Below, piece by piece: positions 22,428 to 34,060 of a stretch of 64,000 bases of DNA (position 1 is its first letter; every line of letters starts with the position of its first letter). The notes under the pieces were generated by a model, which saw only the letters and a list, made by a program, of their open reading frames with translations, made no database searches and was not told where the DNA came from. Source of the DNA: Sequoia sempervirens (lineage: Eukaryota; Streptophyta; Pinopsida; Cupressales; Cupressaceae); NCBI GenBank assembly GCA_007258455.2, contig VDFB02047230.1, positions 160,898,635 through 160,962,634 of the forward strand, in the 5' to 3' direction. The translations under genes and the position numbers were made by a program.

Positions 22428-24029
22428 TCAATGCATCTGCAACATTTTCCAAAGCATCCACTTTTCTAAAGAGACCTTTCCATCCTCCACCATATCCTGT
22501 ACAAACTGATACTGCACATCAATATGTTTCATCATGGCATGGAAAGTAGGATTTTTTTCCAAACAAATAACACTCTGACTATCATAGTAAATTGTAATTT
22601 TCCTTGCATCAAACCCAATGTTAGAACACAAATTCTTTAACCAGATTGCTTCTTTACAGGTGTGTTTTTCTACCATGTATTCGGACTCTATAGTGGACAA
22701 AGTGACTACAACCTGTCGCTTACTCATCCAACTAACTACACCACCATTCATCATGAAAATATATCCACTGGTGGATCTTCTACTATCAATGTCCCTTGTG
22801 CAATTAGAATCCACATAGCCTTGAATGCTAAGTGTCCTCTCTGATTCAACCAAATTGCCATGGGAACACAAATCATATTCTAAAGTGCCCTTTAGATATC
22901 TAAACACCCTTTTCATAGCATCCCGATGTGTCCTTCCAGTATTTTCCATAAAATCACTAAGTACTCCCACTACTTGGGCAATGTCTAGCCTTGTACAGAC
23001 CATTGCATACATTAAACTGCCAACTGCACTAGCATAAGGCACTCTGGTCATGTCCTCCATCTCAGTAGGATATTTTGGATAGTCTTCAACAAATAGCTTC
23101 GTTCTCTACAAAACTGGAACTAGCTACTTGTAGTCATTCATACAAAATCTCTCCAGAACAGTATTAATTTACTTACTTTTATTGAGCAATTTTTTTCTAC
23201 TCTTCTTGTCCCTGGTTATTTCCATTCCCAAAATATACCTGGATGCACCAAGGTCTTTCATTTTGAGCTTTGTAGACAATTGAAATTTTAGATCAGATAT
23301 CATTAACTTACTATTGCCTATGAACAACATATCATCAACATAGAGAGCAATAATAAGAATACGATCACTTTCAGCTTTGAAGTACACATAGTGATCAGAC
23401 TTTGATCTTAGAAATCCCAATGAAAAAAAGAAAGTATCAAACTTCTGGTACCACATTCTAGGAGATTGTTTTAATCCATACAAAGATTTTTTCAACTTGC
23501 AAACCAAATTTTCTTTACCTTTTTCCACAAAGTGCTCAGGCTGCGACATATCAATTTTTTCTTCAAGGTCACCATGAAGAAAATTTCTTCACATCCATCT
23601 GTTCAATCTCTAAGTCATACATTGTTGCAAGTGACAAAATAAATCTGATAGACGTCAGCTTAGCTACAAGAGAAAAAATTTCTCCATAATCAATTCCCTC
23701 TACCTGGAAATACCCCTTTCGCAACCAACCTCGCTTTATACTTTTCCACACTACCATCTAGACCTATTTTCTTTTTAAATACCCATTTGCAACCCACAAC
23801 TTTTTCTACCTTCAGGAAAGGGCACCAAACTCCAAGTATCATTCTTTTCTAATGATGCCATTTCTTCATTCATGGCTTCCAACCAAGATTTTGAGTCAGA
23901 CATTTTAAATTCCCCTTTCACAGTCCTAGGCTCATCAGTGCTAGAAATTAAAGCATAGGCACAAGTAGAATCTAACATAGAAAACCCATACCTATCAGGT
24001 TGCTTTCTTTCACATGTTGACCTCCTCAT
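22428..24029 (-). pseudogene. Copia reverse transcriptase and RNase H of element B
   Basis: Four open pieces form this region. 23775-24029 is the linker and RT start (EAMNEEMASLEKNDTWSLVP). 23569-23757 continues RT (QVEGIDYGEIFS). 23169-23549 has KSLYGLKQSPRMWYQKFD and the intact YVDD box (ALYVDDMLFIG). 22428-23060 is RNase H, with the family's connection motif (SAVGSLMYAMVCTR), an Asp-containing GYVDSN, STIESEY and YYDSQS. Frameshifts near 23770 and 23560 and a stop between RT and RNase H break it. Residues for polymerase and most of RNase H chemistry survive, so this is the best-preserved part of the element. Confidence 0.92.
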
Positions 24030-24038
24030 AGGCTGAGG

Positions 24039-25060
24039 CTAAGGTTGTTGTTCTTCTTCAGAACTTTTAGAACTACTTGAGCTCTCCTCAATTTTAGGTA
24101 CATTTTGATTTTTCAATTCCTCTTTATCTGGTGTCAGAGGAATTTCAACTACATCCTTTTTATCTTCTGATTTTGTCTTTGACTGCAGATCCAAAGTAGA
24201 AGTCTTTAGCTCATGAAAAATAACACTTCTTCTATACAAAACCTTCTTTGTATCACGATTCCAAAGCTTGTATCCTTTTATGCCAACACTATAACCAATA
24301 AAAATACATTTAACAACCTTTTTTTCCAATTTAGACCTTTTTTCATTCAACACATATGCATATGCCTCACAACCAAAGACATGAATGTGTCTCAGAGAGG
24401 GCTTCTTTCTAGACCATGCTTCCAACGGTTTTTTCTTAACAAGAGAAGAATTAGGAGAATGGTTTATTAAGTAACATGTTGTTGCAACTGCCTCAGCCCA
24501 AAACTTCTCCTCCAAGCCAACACTGCTCAACATACTTCATGCTCTTTCCATCATTGTCCTGTTGAACCTTTTTGCAACTCCATTTTGTTGCGGAGTGTAG
24601 GGTGTAGTTCTATGTCTTTTAATTCCATGATCTTTACATTACATTTTGAACTCATCAAAACAAAACTCACTACCATTGTTATTCCTTAAACATTTTATTT
24701 TTCTTCTAGTTTGATTTTCCACAAGGTTTTAAAATTCCTTAAAACAACTGAACACTTCTGATTTACTTTTCAAAAAATAAACAAATGCCCTTCTTGAATA
24801 ATCATCAATAAATGATACATAATATCTTGATTTAGACAAAGAAGGAACATTTACTAGACCAAAAACATCAGAATGTATGTAATCAAGTAAACTAGAAGAT
24901 TTGTGAGGACTGGAGTAAAATGAAACATGGTGTTGTTTACCATATATACAATGTTCACAAAACTCGAATTCGAGGTTACAATCATCAAGCCAACCAAGTT
25001 TTTATTTTTCAAGGTTTTTAAACCTTTTTCTCCAATGTGGCCAAGCCTATGATGCTAGAG
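24039..25060 (-). pseudogene. Copia integrase of element B
   Basis: Minus-strand reading gives HHRLGHIGEKGL, CEHCIYGKQHHVSF, HSDVFGLV, FIDDYSRRAFVYF, an altered catalytic segment RNNNGSEF, the intact hallmark TPQQNGVAKRFNR, and an open C-terminal part (24039-24533) ending in a Ser-rich linker. The expected RTDNGGEF has its Asp changed to Asn, so a catalytic acidic residue is lost. A 4-base deletion near 24990, compared with element A, and several stops interrupt it. Confidence 0.88.
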
Positions 25061-25069
25061 CATAGTCTT

Positions 25070-25600
25070 TTATGTTGGAAGTCTAACTTCCATAGAGTTT
25101 ACACTATCAAGAACTTTTTCCTCTTTTTCTCCATGAGTAACTTTCTGTGACTTTACAAAGACACTATTGCATTGTACAACATGTGCATCCAAATTATACA
25201 AGGTACCAATACGAGCACCCCTTGCTAGCACCATTGAGCCTCTAGTCATCTTGCTACCATTTATAGAGAACGTGACCTGCACTCCAACATTGTTCAACTT
25301 ACTAACATAAAGTAGATTTTGAGTCAGACTTGGTATATGCATTACATCATTGATTCCCTTCACTTTTCCATCAGGGAACTGAATTTTGACTCTTTCATGG
25401 CCAACAATTTCCAGAGATGAATCGCTTACAAAATACACCCTTCCACCATCATGTTTTTAATACTTAGTGAACCAGTCTCTATGAGATGTCATGTGGAAAG
25501 ATGCTCCAGAATTAATCAGCCAAACATCATCTAATGCCTGAGTTACCAAGGTTGCAATGAAGGAATCTGCATCACTCTAAGAAGAATCATTGTCAGAATA
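25070..25600 (-). pseudogene. Copia protease of element B
   Basis: The protease triad appears as INSGAS (Asn codon 25511-25513) where active enzymes have IDSGAS. A TAA follows WFTKY a short way on. The piece 25070-25438 then remains open (VKIQFPDGKVKGINDVMHIP, TQNLLYVSKLNNVGVQV), which is the usual protease C-terminal and spacer region. Confidence 0.88.
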
Positions 25601-25630
25601 ATTCTTCTTCTTCTTCTTTTTCTCCTCTTT

Positions 25631-26362
25631 TCAATCCTTATGGACATGACCAGCATGCCCACAATTCCAACACTTCACCTTGGACTTCTTGCCAAGAACA
25701 TTTGATCTCCTTTTTTATTTCAATTTGGACTTCTTGTCCTTCTTCTTTCCTTTTTCTTTCAATCTCCCTAGAATAGCAAGATCCTCCTTCACCATCTCAG
25801 AAGATTATCTTCTTGTCTCTTCTAATAACAAAGAAGCAACAACATATTCAATCTTAAAATTGGATGTTGTACTCGCAATAGCCATCACCAAGTGATCCCA
25901 AGAATCTGGCAAAGAACATAACAACAACATACAACAATCTTCTTCATCAATTTTCACACCCACAGATGCTAACTGAGCAATCAACATGTTGAAAGCATTC
26001 AAATGATCAACAATAGATGCTCCTTCCTGCATTTTCAAAGAGTACAAGGTCTTTCTCAAGAACAACTTATTCACCAAGGATTTTCCATGATAAATAGCAC
26101 CCAATCTTTTCCACAAAGAAGATGTAGTCCTTTCTTCATGAACATTCATAAGAACAGAGTCTGCTAAATAGAGCCTTATCAACCCCTTTAATTTTTGATC
26201 TGCAAGGTCCCAGTCCTCTTGCTTCATGCCTATAGGCTTCGTTCTAGACACAACAAGCCACAGATCACGATCAGCCAATAGATCTTCCATTTTGAGTTTC
26301 CACAACTCAAAATTATTTCCATTGAATTTCTCAATTTCAATCTTTCTTAACGTGCTTTCCAT
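25631..26362 (-). pseudogene. Copia gag of element B with zinc knuckle
   Basis: Starts MESTLRKIEIEKFNGNNFEL at 26362. It stays open for 185 residues through the UBN2-type region (SLWKRLGAIYHGKSL, LKMQEGASIVDHLNAFN, LLLCSLPDSWDHLV) to a stop at 25805. Downstream in the same region a Lys-rich stretch leads to the zinc knuckle C-W-N-C-G-H-A-G-H-V-H-K-D. The final Cys codon is TGA at 25631-25633. Confidence 0.9.
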
Positions 26363-26460
26363 CTTAATCTGTAATTCAAATTACTAGACTTCTACAAGAC
26401 TCCCACTGAACAGAATTGACACAAAAAAACCCAACGTACCCACAAGGATAACACAATTGG

Positions 26461-26478
26461 CCAAGCTATAATACCACT
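26461..26478 (-). other. Degraded primer binding site of element B
   Basis: Minus strand reads AGTGGTATTATAGCTTGG next to the 5' LTR. Compared with TGGTATCAGAGC in element A it has two changes in the core. Confidence 0.85.
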
Positions 26479-27964
26479 TATAAGGAAAGCTTAGGTTCAG
26501 AACAAACTCTCCTAACGTCAAAACCTCAGGGAAGAATGCAAAGGTGACTTTTAAAATTTTCAATTACAGTCCAATTAAGATACTCATGAAAGAAATAACA
26601 GAAAATAAAATTGAACACACACACAATTGGACACCAGATTTATATGGGAATACCCTTACGGGAGAAAAACCCACCACACCAAGAAAAGCCTCTTTGTATT
26701 ACATTCTTCAATCTACAACAACACAATTACTGATGTCAATATACAGAGTACAAAATTCACTTTCTAATGTCAATCTACAGCAACACAATTACTGATCAAT
26801 CTTGTATAGAATAGCTCTTAAGAAACATACAATGAATTCACTCAGATCAATCTATGTTCAATCGAGCAACATTTCCTTATCTCACACTGTTCATTGTCAT
26901 CCGCCATTGCTAGAAAGTAATCCATTCTCCCACAGTCTATTCATCTTCCTCATAGGAATGGTCACAACAGTCCAATTGCTAGCAGTTCACATTCTGCTTC
27001 TCCGATTGGTTGAAAAAAGACCACATAGGATAGACATTCAGTTAAGGCGTTCAAACTATACCGCATGTCGGTGAGACACTAGGCCATGTCTCCCCGATGC
27101 CACAATGCCCGAGTGTTGTTATTGGCCAGAGTCACCACCATCGGCAAGAGTCATATTGAGTCCAAACCTGTTGCCTAGACTCACTCTATTGCTAAGACAT
27201 CACATCGATATCCACTACAAAACCATCAACAAGACCATCGCTATTGGTGAAAGGTCATACCAAACACAAATCCATCTTGTGCAGATCTATGGGAAAGAGT
27301 TTCACTATCGCTAAAAGTCTTATAGAACCTTATGTCATACCAATGTTCATACCCATCGGCGAGAGGAAAACCATCGGCAAGAGTTCTCACTGAAAGAACC
27401 TGTCTATAGGCGAGACCAACAGTCATCGGTAGGAGATCACACTGAAGACATACCTAATAGTTCATATTACTCTGACCATTCTATCGGCAAGAGGTTACAC
27501 CAAAGTCAATCATGTGGAGATCCATCAGCAGTCCATAAACCAATCCATCAGTGAGACTAGCACTCTCGGCAAGAGTTCATACCGACTACAAACCTGTCAG
27601 CCAAGAGTCTTCCTGATGTGTTCCATCCATTTCCAATGTGTAAAATCTTGGCAAGACATACTCGGTTGGAATGATTCATTCTGAATGTTCAAGCCTCTCC
27701 CTGATGCCACTCGTCACCAAGAGTCTCCCCGATATCCATTAGAAACCAACTCGTCAGCAAGAGGTTTTTCCAAGCAGAATGAGATGGAAGTTTCATAGCA
27801 ATCGACATGTCTTGTTGATGACTCCCATTGTCAAGATAGAACCAAAGTCTCGGCGACTTTAAACTTTTGAACATAGCTGCTATTCGGTAAGACTTCTAGA
27901 GGGTCTCACCGATTTTTCTCTTTCAAAGTTTTATGTTAGTAAGCTTGAGGCATATTTTCCAACA
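26479..27964 (-). repeat. 5' LTR of element B (1486 bp)
   Basis: Plus strand starts TATAAGGAAAGCTTAGG (terminal TG mutated to TA) and ends CATATTTTCCAACA, followed by the right GTGAA target copy. Exact copies of TCGGCAAGAG occur at 27141, 27374, 27484 and 27566, among many degenerate ones. Confidence 0.95.
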
Positions 27965-27969
27965 GTGAA

Positions 27970-28385
27970 GATATGGATATTGCATGTGAACTACAACTAA
28001 TTTGGTGCCAAGTGATTTAAATTTTCCTTTTCCTCTGCTATATGTTGCTATGGGTACCTTCTCTAACAAGATCTGTTTTGAATCTTGGCAACTATTATGC
28101 TATAGATCCCTATGGCATTAGGACCCGTGTTGAATGTGTAATGAAAATAGGTCCCTCTAGAGAAAATTTGAACAAAATTATAACTTTTGTGTGTTCTTGT
28201 GAGATAAAGTATGAAATCAATTCTTGGGTGATCTTAAGGATTGAGTTGTGTACCTTAATCACTAGGTCGCCTAAAGTGCTTGGTATGTCATTTGCTATTG
28301 AGATATCATTTTGTACATCTGAACCTGTATTTGGTTCACTGTGAGCATTGTACTATTAAAATAGGGAGAAAATAAAATCATCTTT
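27970..28385. other. No gene recognised; likely 3' flank of a gypsy remnant
   Basis: It lies downstream (minus sense) of the gypsy integrase stop at 28386. A 100-codon plus frame (28042-28344) has no recognisable motif. It may be the 3' untranslated part of the gypsy element. Confidence 0.35.
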
Positions 28386-28569
28386 CTACATTGGTTTCTT
28401 GTACAATTTTAATCTATGGACATTAACCAAAAGAGAGAATTTGATTGTATCAATGGTGTGTAACTTGACTACCCCATTAGCATAGACTTGACTAATTTCA
28501 TAGGGGACCAACCACTTGGATTGGACTTTTCCTTTGAATTCTTTGTAGTGTGAATCATATAATAATTCC
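28386..28569 (-). pseudogene. Ty3-gypsy integrase C-terminal tail
   Basis: One open minus frame of 60 codons reads ELLYDSHYKEFKGKVQSKWL, then VPYEISQVYANGVVKLHTID, then LVNVHRLKLYKKPM and a TAG. This matches the end of plant Ty3-gypsy integrases, which typically read LLYDSRYK-F-GK, R-R-W-GPF, NG-V-L, and NGHRLK-Y before the stop. The upstream part is missing: the frame is cut exactly where copia element C starts. No other part of this gypsy copy was found nearby. Confidence 0.85.
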
Positions 28570-28576
28570 TATAAGG

Positions 28577-29020
28577 TGTTGGAAATATGAACAATATCCC
28601 AAATGAAGCTAGCCATACTTCAAAGGATCAACCAAGAAGAATACCATCCACATGAATAAAGAATTGTTGCTACATGAGCAAGAAGACAACTTGATCAAAT
28701 GATTATCTATAATGAATTGATCTAGAATCTCTGAGATGATTTACAAATGTACAAGATCCTTCCTTATATTGGGAAGGTGAGAGGAGGTTGGATAACCACC
28801 TTGGTTGCAATCATTAAATGCCTAATGCACAATTATAAATTCATGAGAGAAAAATATTCAATGCCTAGATAACTACATCCCTATTAATGAGATATGGTCC
28901 CATTAAATACTAGTTTCTAGAATGCCACCTAGGAAACTAACTCCTAAGTAAACTTATATTAATGAAATGAATAGGTCCTCACTAATATCTAGTTAGGAAA
29001 TATCCCCATTCATATGAACA
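28577..29020 (-). repeat. 3' LTR of element D (444 bp)
   Basis: Matches 31435-31874 along its whole length, with scattered substitutions and small indels. Ends CATATGAACA next to the CCCCCC run. Confidence 0.93.
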
Positions 29021-31434
29021 CCCCCCGATAAGTGCAACTTGGGAGTGTAGTTATGATGAAAATGATGCAATATGATGAAATATGTGCAATGATGGGTCCC
29101 ATATACTAAGCCATGTTAGGTACCCATGTACAAATGAAATTCAATCTCTTACAAACGGAGAAAAGGAGAAAATCTCATGGGACAAAACTCCTCCTCAAAA
29201 AAGAGATATAATGCAAAAATCTAATGCTAATCATGTACAAGTAATGGAAGTGATGTATGGAGGTCTCAACATCAATACCCCCCAAGAGATACATCCATCA
29301 CAAGAGTACAATAATCAATAGCCCCCCCTTAAGAGGGAAATAGAGAGACTATGTAGCCTCCCCACAATGTGTAATTAACTCCAAAAATGGTAAGTTCTTG
29401 AAGACGAAACATGATCCAATGTTGACAAACAACTTGTCTCCCTTTTGGAAGAAACAAAACCAAATACAAATGCAGGGATGCTTCCCATTCTAGATAGGAA
29501 TTGAAGGAAGGTAGGATGAATATGTATGATGTCTCTAAAAAACTGCTCATGTGTCTCCTTGCCTATTGAATATGAAGATTCCACAATCAAAATAGGTACA
29601 TTCCCAATCAGTGAAGAAGGTGACAAACCAAGACAATGCAAAAACTAATGTTGAACAAGATCCAAATAATGCAATACAAAGATCCCTCCATTGAAGGAAT
29701 AGATAGAGGCTAGATTGTCTCCCCTAAATGAAGTGTCCTCAAAACCACTAAAGGAATTTTGAAGCCGAAAGAGTGTCTAGTGATGAAAAACCACATGTAT
29801 CCTGCTAGGAAGAAGCAAATCCAATGGTAGGTGTTGAAGAAAATCCAACTCCATAAGAAAATGGGAGGGAAGGAGCCTCATATATGAAGTCTCTAAAAAG
29901 GATTCAAGTGCCTCCAAGGTAGTCTTACCAAGATCAGGATCCCCAATCAAGGTCGAAACAATGGAATACATGGAGACTCAAGAATACCATCCAAAGTAGA
30001 ATTTGCATAGAGGAGAGATATCCCCTCAAGAATGTCCTCCAAACCTATAGAAGTAGCCAAGTTTGCAATACCTGAAACAAAGCCATTATGTGATCCCAAG
30101 TATGGGAAATTGAACATGTCTTGTTGAATAGGAATGATGGAAGCATCAATCAATGACTCTGTACAATGAATCACTTAAGATGAAGGTACACCAACTATCT
30201 TTGATGGAGAAGAAGCATATGAATAATCCTTGACATCCTCATCTAAAGATTCAAAGCATTCCAAATTTGTAGGCTCCTACATAACATTATCATCATAGGA
30301 TATCCTATCTAAAGAATGAAGAGGCACATGACATTCTGAATCATGATCATCAGGGAATGGTGGAGTATCAATATCTCCAGATATCTTCCAAATCTTAGTC
30401 CAAAGAATGTGAGGAAAATCATAATGATCAATACCTTTCAAAACATCGTCATCGACATGCATTGCAATAATCTCTAAGATATCATACCTTCGACAAATCC
30501 AATAATTTTTTTGGATACCTTTATTAGGAGGGGGAAGTAAACCATACAAATGTGGCAAAAATTAAAGTGATTGGAGATTGTTTATAATGCAATCTCTCCA
30601 TTGTTTATAGTTTCCCCTTCCCAACATAATTAGTGAAGGATGAAATGAAAACCTCATAACAAACTATGCCTAATCTCCAAGATTACAAAGACATTGAACT
30701 TCAATATCAAATAGAAAATCTGAAATATGATGCGCCAGTGAAAATAAAGCCTCCAATACAAACAAACCTTCTACAAATTATAGTATGTCCAAGATATCAA
30801 GCAAATGCCACAAATTACAAAAAATTGATAGAATATACTTGGGGCTGAATCTAAAAAGAGTGGATGGATTGAATGATAGAACTCTAAATCACCTTTGCAA
30901 TGTCATTGGAATCTCCAAAATTTGACAAAATGGTGAAAAGATACAATCTTGGGAGTTCAAATAGAACCAATAACTTAAAACACCAATAAAATATTATAGG
31001 AATAAAATATGATAATAATTGCTACACCAATAGAAAGTTCTCAGAATCAGCTTTCCAATGATATCTTGTTTGCAAAAATTTGATACTCGAGTCAAAAGTT
31101 ATGGCAATTTTAAGAAATTTTACTAATTAAGACATGATGGGGCTTCTGTGATAGTCAGTTGGCTGTCAAATTTAAGATAGTTGCCTGAATTTTTTGAAAA
31201 ATCACCAAAAAATAAATTTACCTCTAAATATGAAGTATTTTATATGAAAATGGGGTGTTTTGGGCCTTCCGTATGCAATGAAAGGATTGCATCTGACCCA
31301 ATCTACTCCAAAAATCAACTACCTCCTAGATGATGGCAACTAGCTCGAAGTGTAAACCCTCCAACCTACAATAATCTTCTCAGCTCAACTTCCCAATATG
31401 AGATGGATCTTCTATGGCCTATGCTCTAATACAA
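29021..31434 (-). pseudogene. Interior of element D: decayed gag-like coding
   Basis: The minus piece 30277-30558 contains YDILEIIAMHVDDDVLKGID and ILWTKIWKI, reminiscent of the copia UBN2-type gag (hydrophobic segment, D-D, then W-x-K-I). It continues past a stop into 29947-30174 (DMFNFPYLGSHNGFVSGIAN). Further down, two segments repeat each other: FLETSYIFILPS with FLPKGRQVVCQH (29329-29550) and FLETSYMRLLPS with LLPSRIHVVFHH (29777-29971), implying an internal duplication of roughly 400 bp. No enzymatic motif is present. Assignment to gag is tentative. Confidence 0.5.
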
Positions 31435-31874
31435 TGTTGGAAATATGAACAATAACCCAAATGAAGTTGACCATACTTCAAAGGATCAACCAAGAAGAAT
31501 ACCATCCACATGAATAAAAAAGTGTTACAACATGAGCAAGAAGACAACTTGATCAAATGATGATTTATGATGAATTGATTTAGAATCTCTGAGATAATTT
31601 AGAAATGGAGAAGATCCTTCCTTATATAGGCAAGGTGGGAGGAGGTTGGATAAACACCTTAGTTGCAATCATTAAATGCCTAATGCACAATTATAAATGC
31701 ATGAGAGAAATATTAAATGCTTAGATAACTACATGCCTATTAGTGAGATATGGTCCCATTAAATACTAGTTTCTAAAGTGCCACCTAGGAAACTAACTGT
31801 TAAGTAAACTTATAAATGATGTGAATAGGTCCTCACTAATACCTAGTTGGGAAATATCCCCATTCACACCAACA
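31435..31874 (-). repeat. 5' LTR of element D (440 bp)
   Basis: Starts TGTTGGAAATATGAACAATA and ends CACACCAACA, followed at once by the TAAGG target copy and the rest of element C's LTR. Confidence 0.93.
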
Positions 31875-31879
31875 TAAGG

Positions 31880-32432
31880 AAGCTAAGGTAGAGAAACAAC
31901 TTCCTACACTAATCTTGAGAGGAGAATAATGAAAAATTTTACAGATCTTTAATAGTTACAAAAAATTAAATAAAAACAAACATAAATATCATGCATACCA
32001 CAACACAGTGATTTACGTGGGGAAAACCCTTTCAAGAGAAAAAGCCCACACTCCAAAAGTCGCCCAATATATTATTCAACAATCACAAAGATTACAATAT
32101 ACTTGCTAAGCAAGCTTCTCACAAGAGTATCACCATTCAAAGATCAAGAGACAACACGACCGCTATCAGAATCTCAGAAAACATCACCGTCTACAATCGT
32201 AGTAGAACACCCTCATAAAATAGGGTTACCTTCTAGGGCAAGACATGCCAACAAAATATCCACCATTAGATCTAAAACCTAATAATTAATGGTCTAGATT
32301 TATAATGTATCATTTATATAATGAATGTCGGCCAGTTTAGGAGTTTCCTAAAAAAATTAACAAAAAATTATCCACATGCATCCCACTCCTCCCCTTGCTG
32401 CCATTGTATATTACACCTATCTTTGTATTAGG

Positions 32433-32482
<50 letters not shown>

Positions 32483-32535
32483 TATAAAAAATAACCTTTA
32501 TATAATTGCAAGGTTGAGACACATTTTTCTCAAAA
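31880..32535 (-). repeat. 3' LTR of element C, main part
   Basis: Continues the LTR begun at 28570-28576. It resembles the LTR of element F (60021-60707) in its first 150 bases (AACTTCCTA-type start, GTGGGGAAAACCCTTTC, AAAAGCCCACACT). It ends CTCAAAAA before the polypurine tract CAAGTGGGAGAT (minus strand, 32547-32536). It includes a 46-base AT microsatellite. Confidence 0.88.
32435..32480. repeat. (AT)23 microsatellite
   Basis: Twenty-three uninterrupted AT units inside the element C LTR. The Ile/Tyr frames across it on both strands are artefacts. Confidence 0.98.
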
Positions 32536-32547
32536 ATCTCCCACTTG

Positions 32548-34060
32548 TCAAATGCCTTGCAAGAGCAACAAGAGGGAGTAAACATTGTCTCTTAATTGCT
32601 AGGGGCTGAAATCCCATAATCTTTGAAGACCATTTGAACTTCTCTATGCTCACATGATTAGTTAAAGAATTAACAACATTCATCAAATTCTCTACCTTAA
32701 CCAACTTCACTGTACCATATTTGACCATATCTCGAACAAAATGATACTATACATCAATGTGCTTGGTTGTGGCATGAAATGTTAGGTTCTTGGCTAGACA
32801 TATCACATTCTAACTGCCATAATAAATTTTCACTGTACCTTGTTTTATTCTAATATTTGAACACAATCTTTTAATCCAAATGGCTTCTTTACAATCATGA
32901 GTAGGTACCATATACTCTACTTTAGTAGTGGACAAAGCAACCACAACTTGTTGCTTACTCATCCAACTAATTGCACCACAAAATAAAGTAAACACATAAG
33001 CACTAGTGGATCGTCTGCTATCAATATCACCTGCCCAGTCTAAATCCACATAACCATGAATATGAAGGGGAGTCTTGTCTTTAGTCATATTGTACTATGA
33101 TAACATAAAGAATACTTTGAGGTACTATACAAATACTTGAAGACTTTTAATTGCATCCCAATGAACTCTACCAGGATTAGACATATATTTGGAAAGAACT
33201 CACATTGCTTGGGCAATAATGGTCTAGTACAAACCATAGCATACATCAAACTTCCAACTGCACTTTGGTAAGGCACTTTGCTCATGTCTTCCATCTCTGA
33301 TGGAGATGTTGGACAATCTAAAATAGATAATGTTGATCCAACAAAAAGGGGAACACACAATGGTCTAAAATCCTGCATATTAAATCTATGTAAAATTGAA
33401 TTGGCATACTTGCTTTGGCCAAGCCATAGCTTTTTGTCCACTCTATCTCTTTTAATTTCCATCCCAACAATGTGTCTAGCTACACCAAGGTTTTTCATTT
33501 CAAATTTGGCAGAAAGTTGAGATTTTAGTTCTGAAATCATACCTTTCCCTCTACCAATAAATAACATATCATCAACATATAATGCAATGAATAAGAAACA
33601 ATCACCATCAGTTTTATAATAAACACAATGATTTGATTTAGAATGCTCAAATCCAAAACTCAACACATATGTGTCAAATTTTTGGTACCGAATCCCAGTT
33701 CTTTGTTTTAGCATACAAAGACTTCTTCAATTTGCAAACCAATTTACTTTTACCTTTCACCACATAGTGCTTTGGCTGTGTCATATAAATATCCTCCTCC
33801 AAGTCACCATGAAGGAAAGCAGTTTTCACATCCATTTTCTCAACCTCTAAATCATAAGTAGCAACAATAACAAGCAAAAATCTAATGCATGCTAGTTTTG
33901 CAATAGGAGAAAATATCTCACCATAATCAACACCCTCAACTTGAGAGTAACCTTTCACAGACAACCTTGCTTTTCACTTCTCAATACTTCTATGTAAACT
34001 AATCTTTTTCTTGAACACCCATTTGCAACCAACAGGTTTTCATCCTTTAGGAAATGGCAC
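32548..34060 (-). pseudogene. Copia RNase H and reverse transcriptase of element C
   Basis: Minus-strand pieces: RT start (33674-33964: GYSQVEGVDYGEIFSP, MDVKTAFLHGDLEEDIYM), RT core (33085-33714: ALYVDDMLFIG intact, KFEMKNLGVARHIVGMEI, SAVGSLMYAMVCTR), then RNase H (32810-33088: GYVDLDWAGDIDSRRSTSAY, GAISWMSKQ, STTKVEY). The YVDD polymerase box is preserved. In RNase H the conserved STTEAEY Glu is Lys. Frames shift between the pieces. Confidence 0.9.

Larger units (their letters stand above)
20852..27964 (-). mobile_element. Ty1-copia retrotransposon B, complete LTR to LTR (7113 bp)
   Basis: Two LTRs (20852-22304 and 26479-27964) enclose a 4.2-kb interior in minus orientation, with polypurine tract beside the left LTR and primer site beside the right one. 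The 5-base duplication GTGAA is present at 20847-20851 and 27965-27969. Over the first 200 bases the two LTRs differ at roughly one base in ten by eye, so the insertion is old. All domains (gag, protease, integrase, reverse transcriptase, RNase H) are present in copia order but are broken by stops and indels. Same family as element A. Confidence 0.97.
28577..31874 (-). mobile_element. Small non-autonomous LTR retrotransposon D (3298 bp)
   Basis: Two LTRs of about 440 bp (28577-29020 and 31435-31874) have TG/CA ends (TGTTGGAAATATGAACAATA at the left). The target duplication TAAGG is at 28572-28576 and 31875-31879. Beside the left LTR is a complementary purine run (CCCCCC at 29021). Beside the right LTR, in minus sense, is TTGTATTAGAGCATAGG, a two-mismatch version of the Met-tRNA primer site. 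The 2.4-kb interior has only short gag-like frames and no protease, polymerase or integrase motif, so it depended on another element. Confidence 0.93.

Noticed and set aside
28042..28344. 100-codon plus frame as a gene
   Set aside because: No motif and it lies in the 3' flank of a minus-strand gypsy remnant.
32337..32609. Ile-Tyr repeat proteins
   Set aside because: They are the two strands of an (AT)23 microsatellite inside an LTR.
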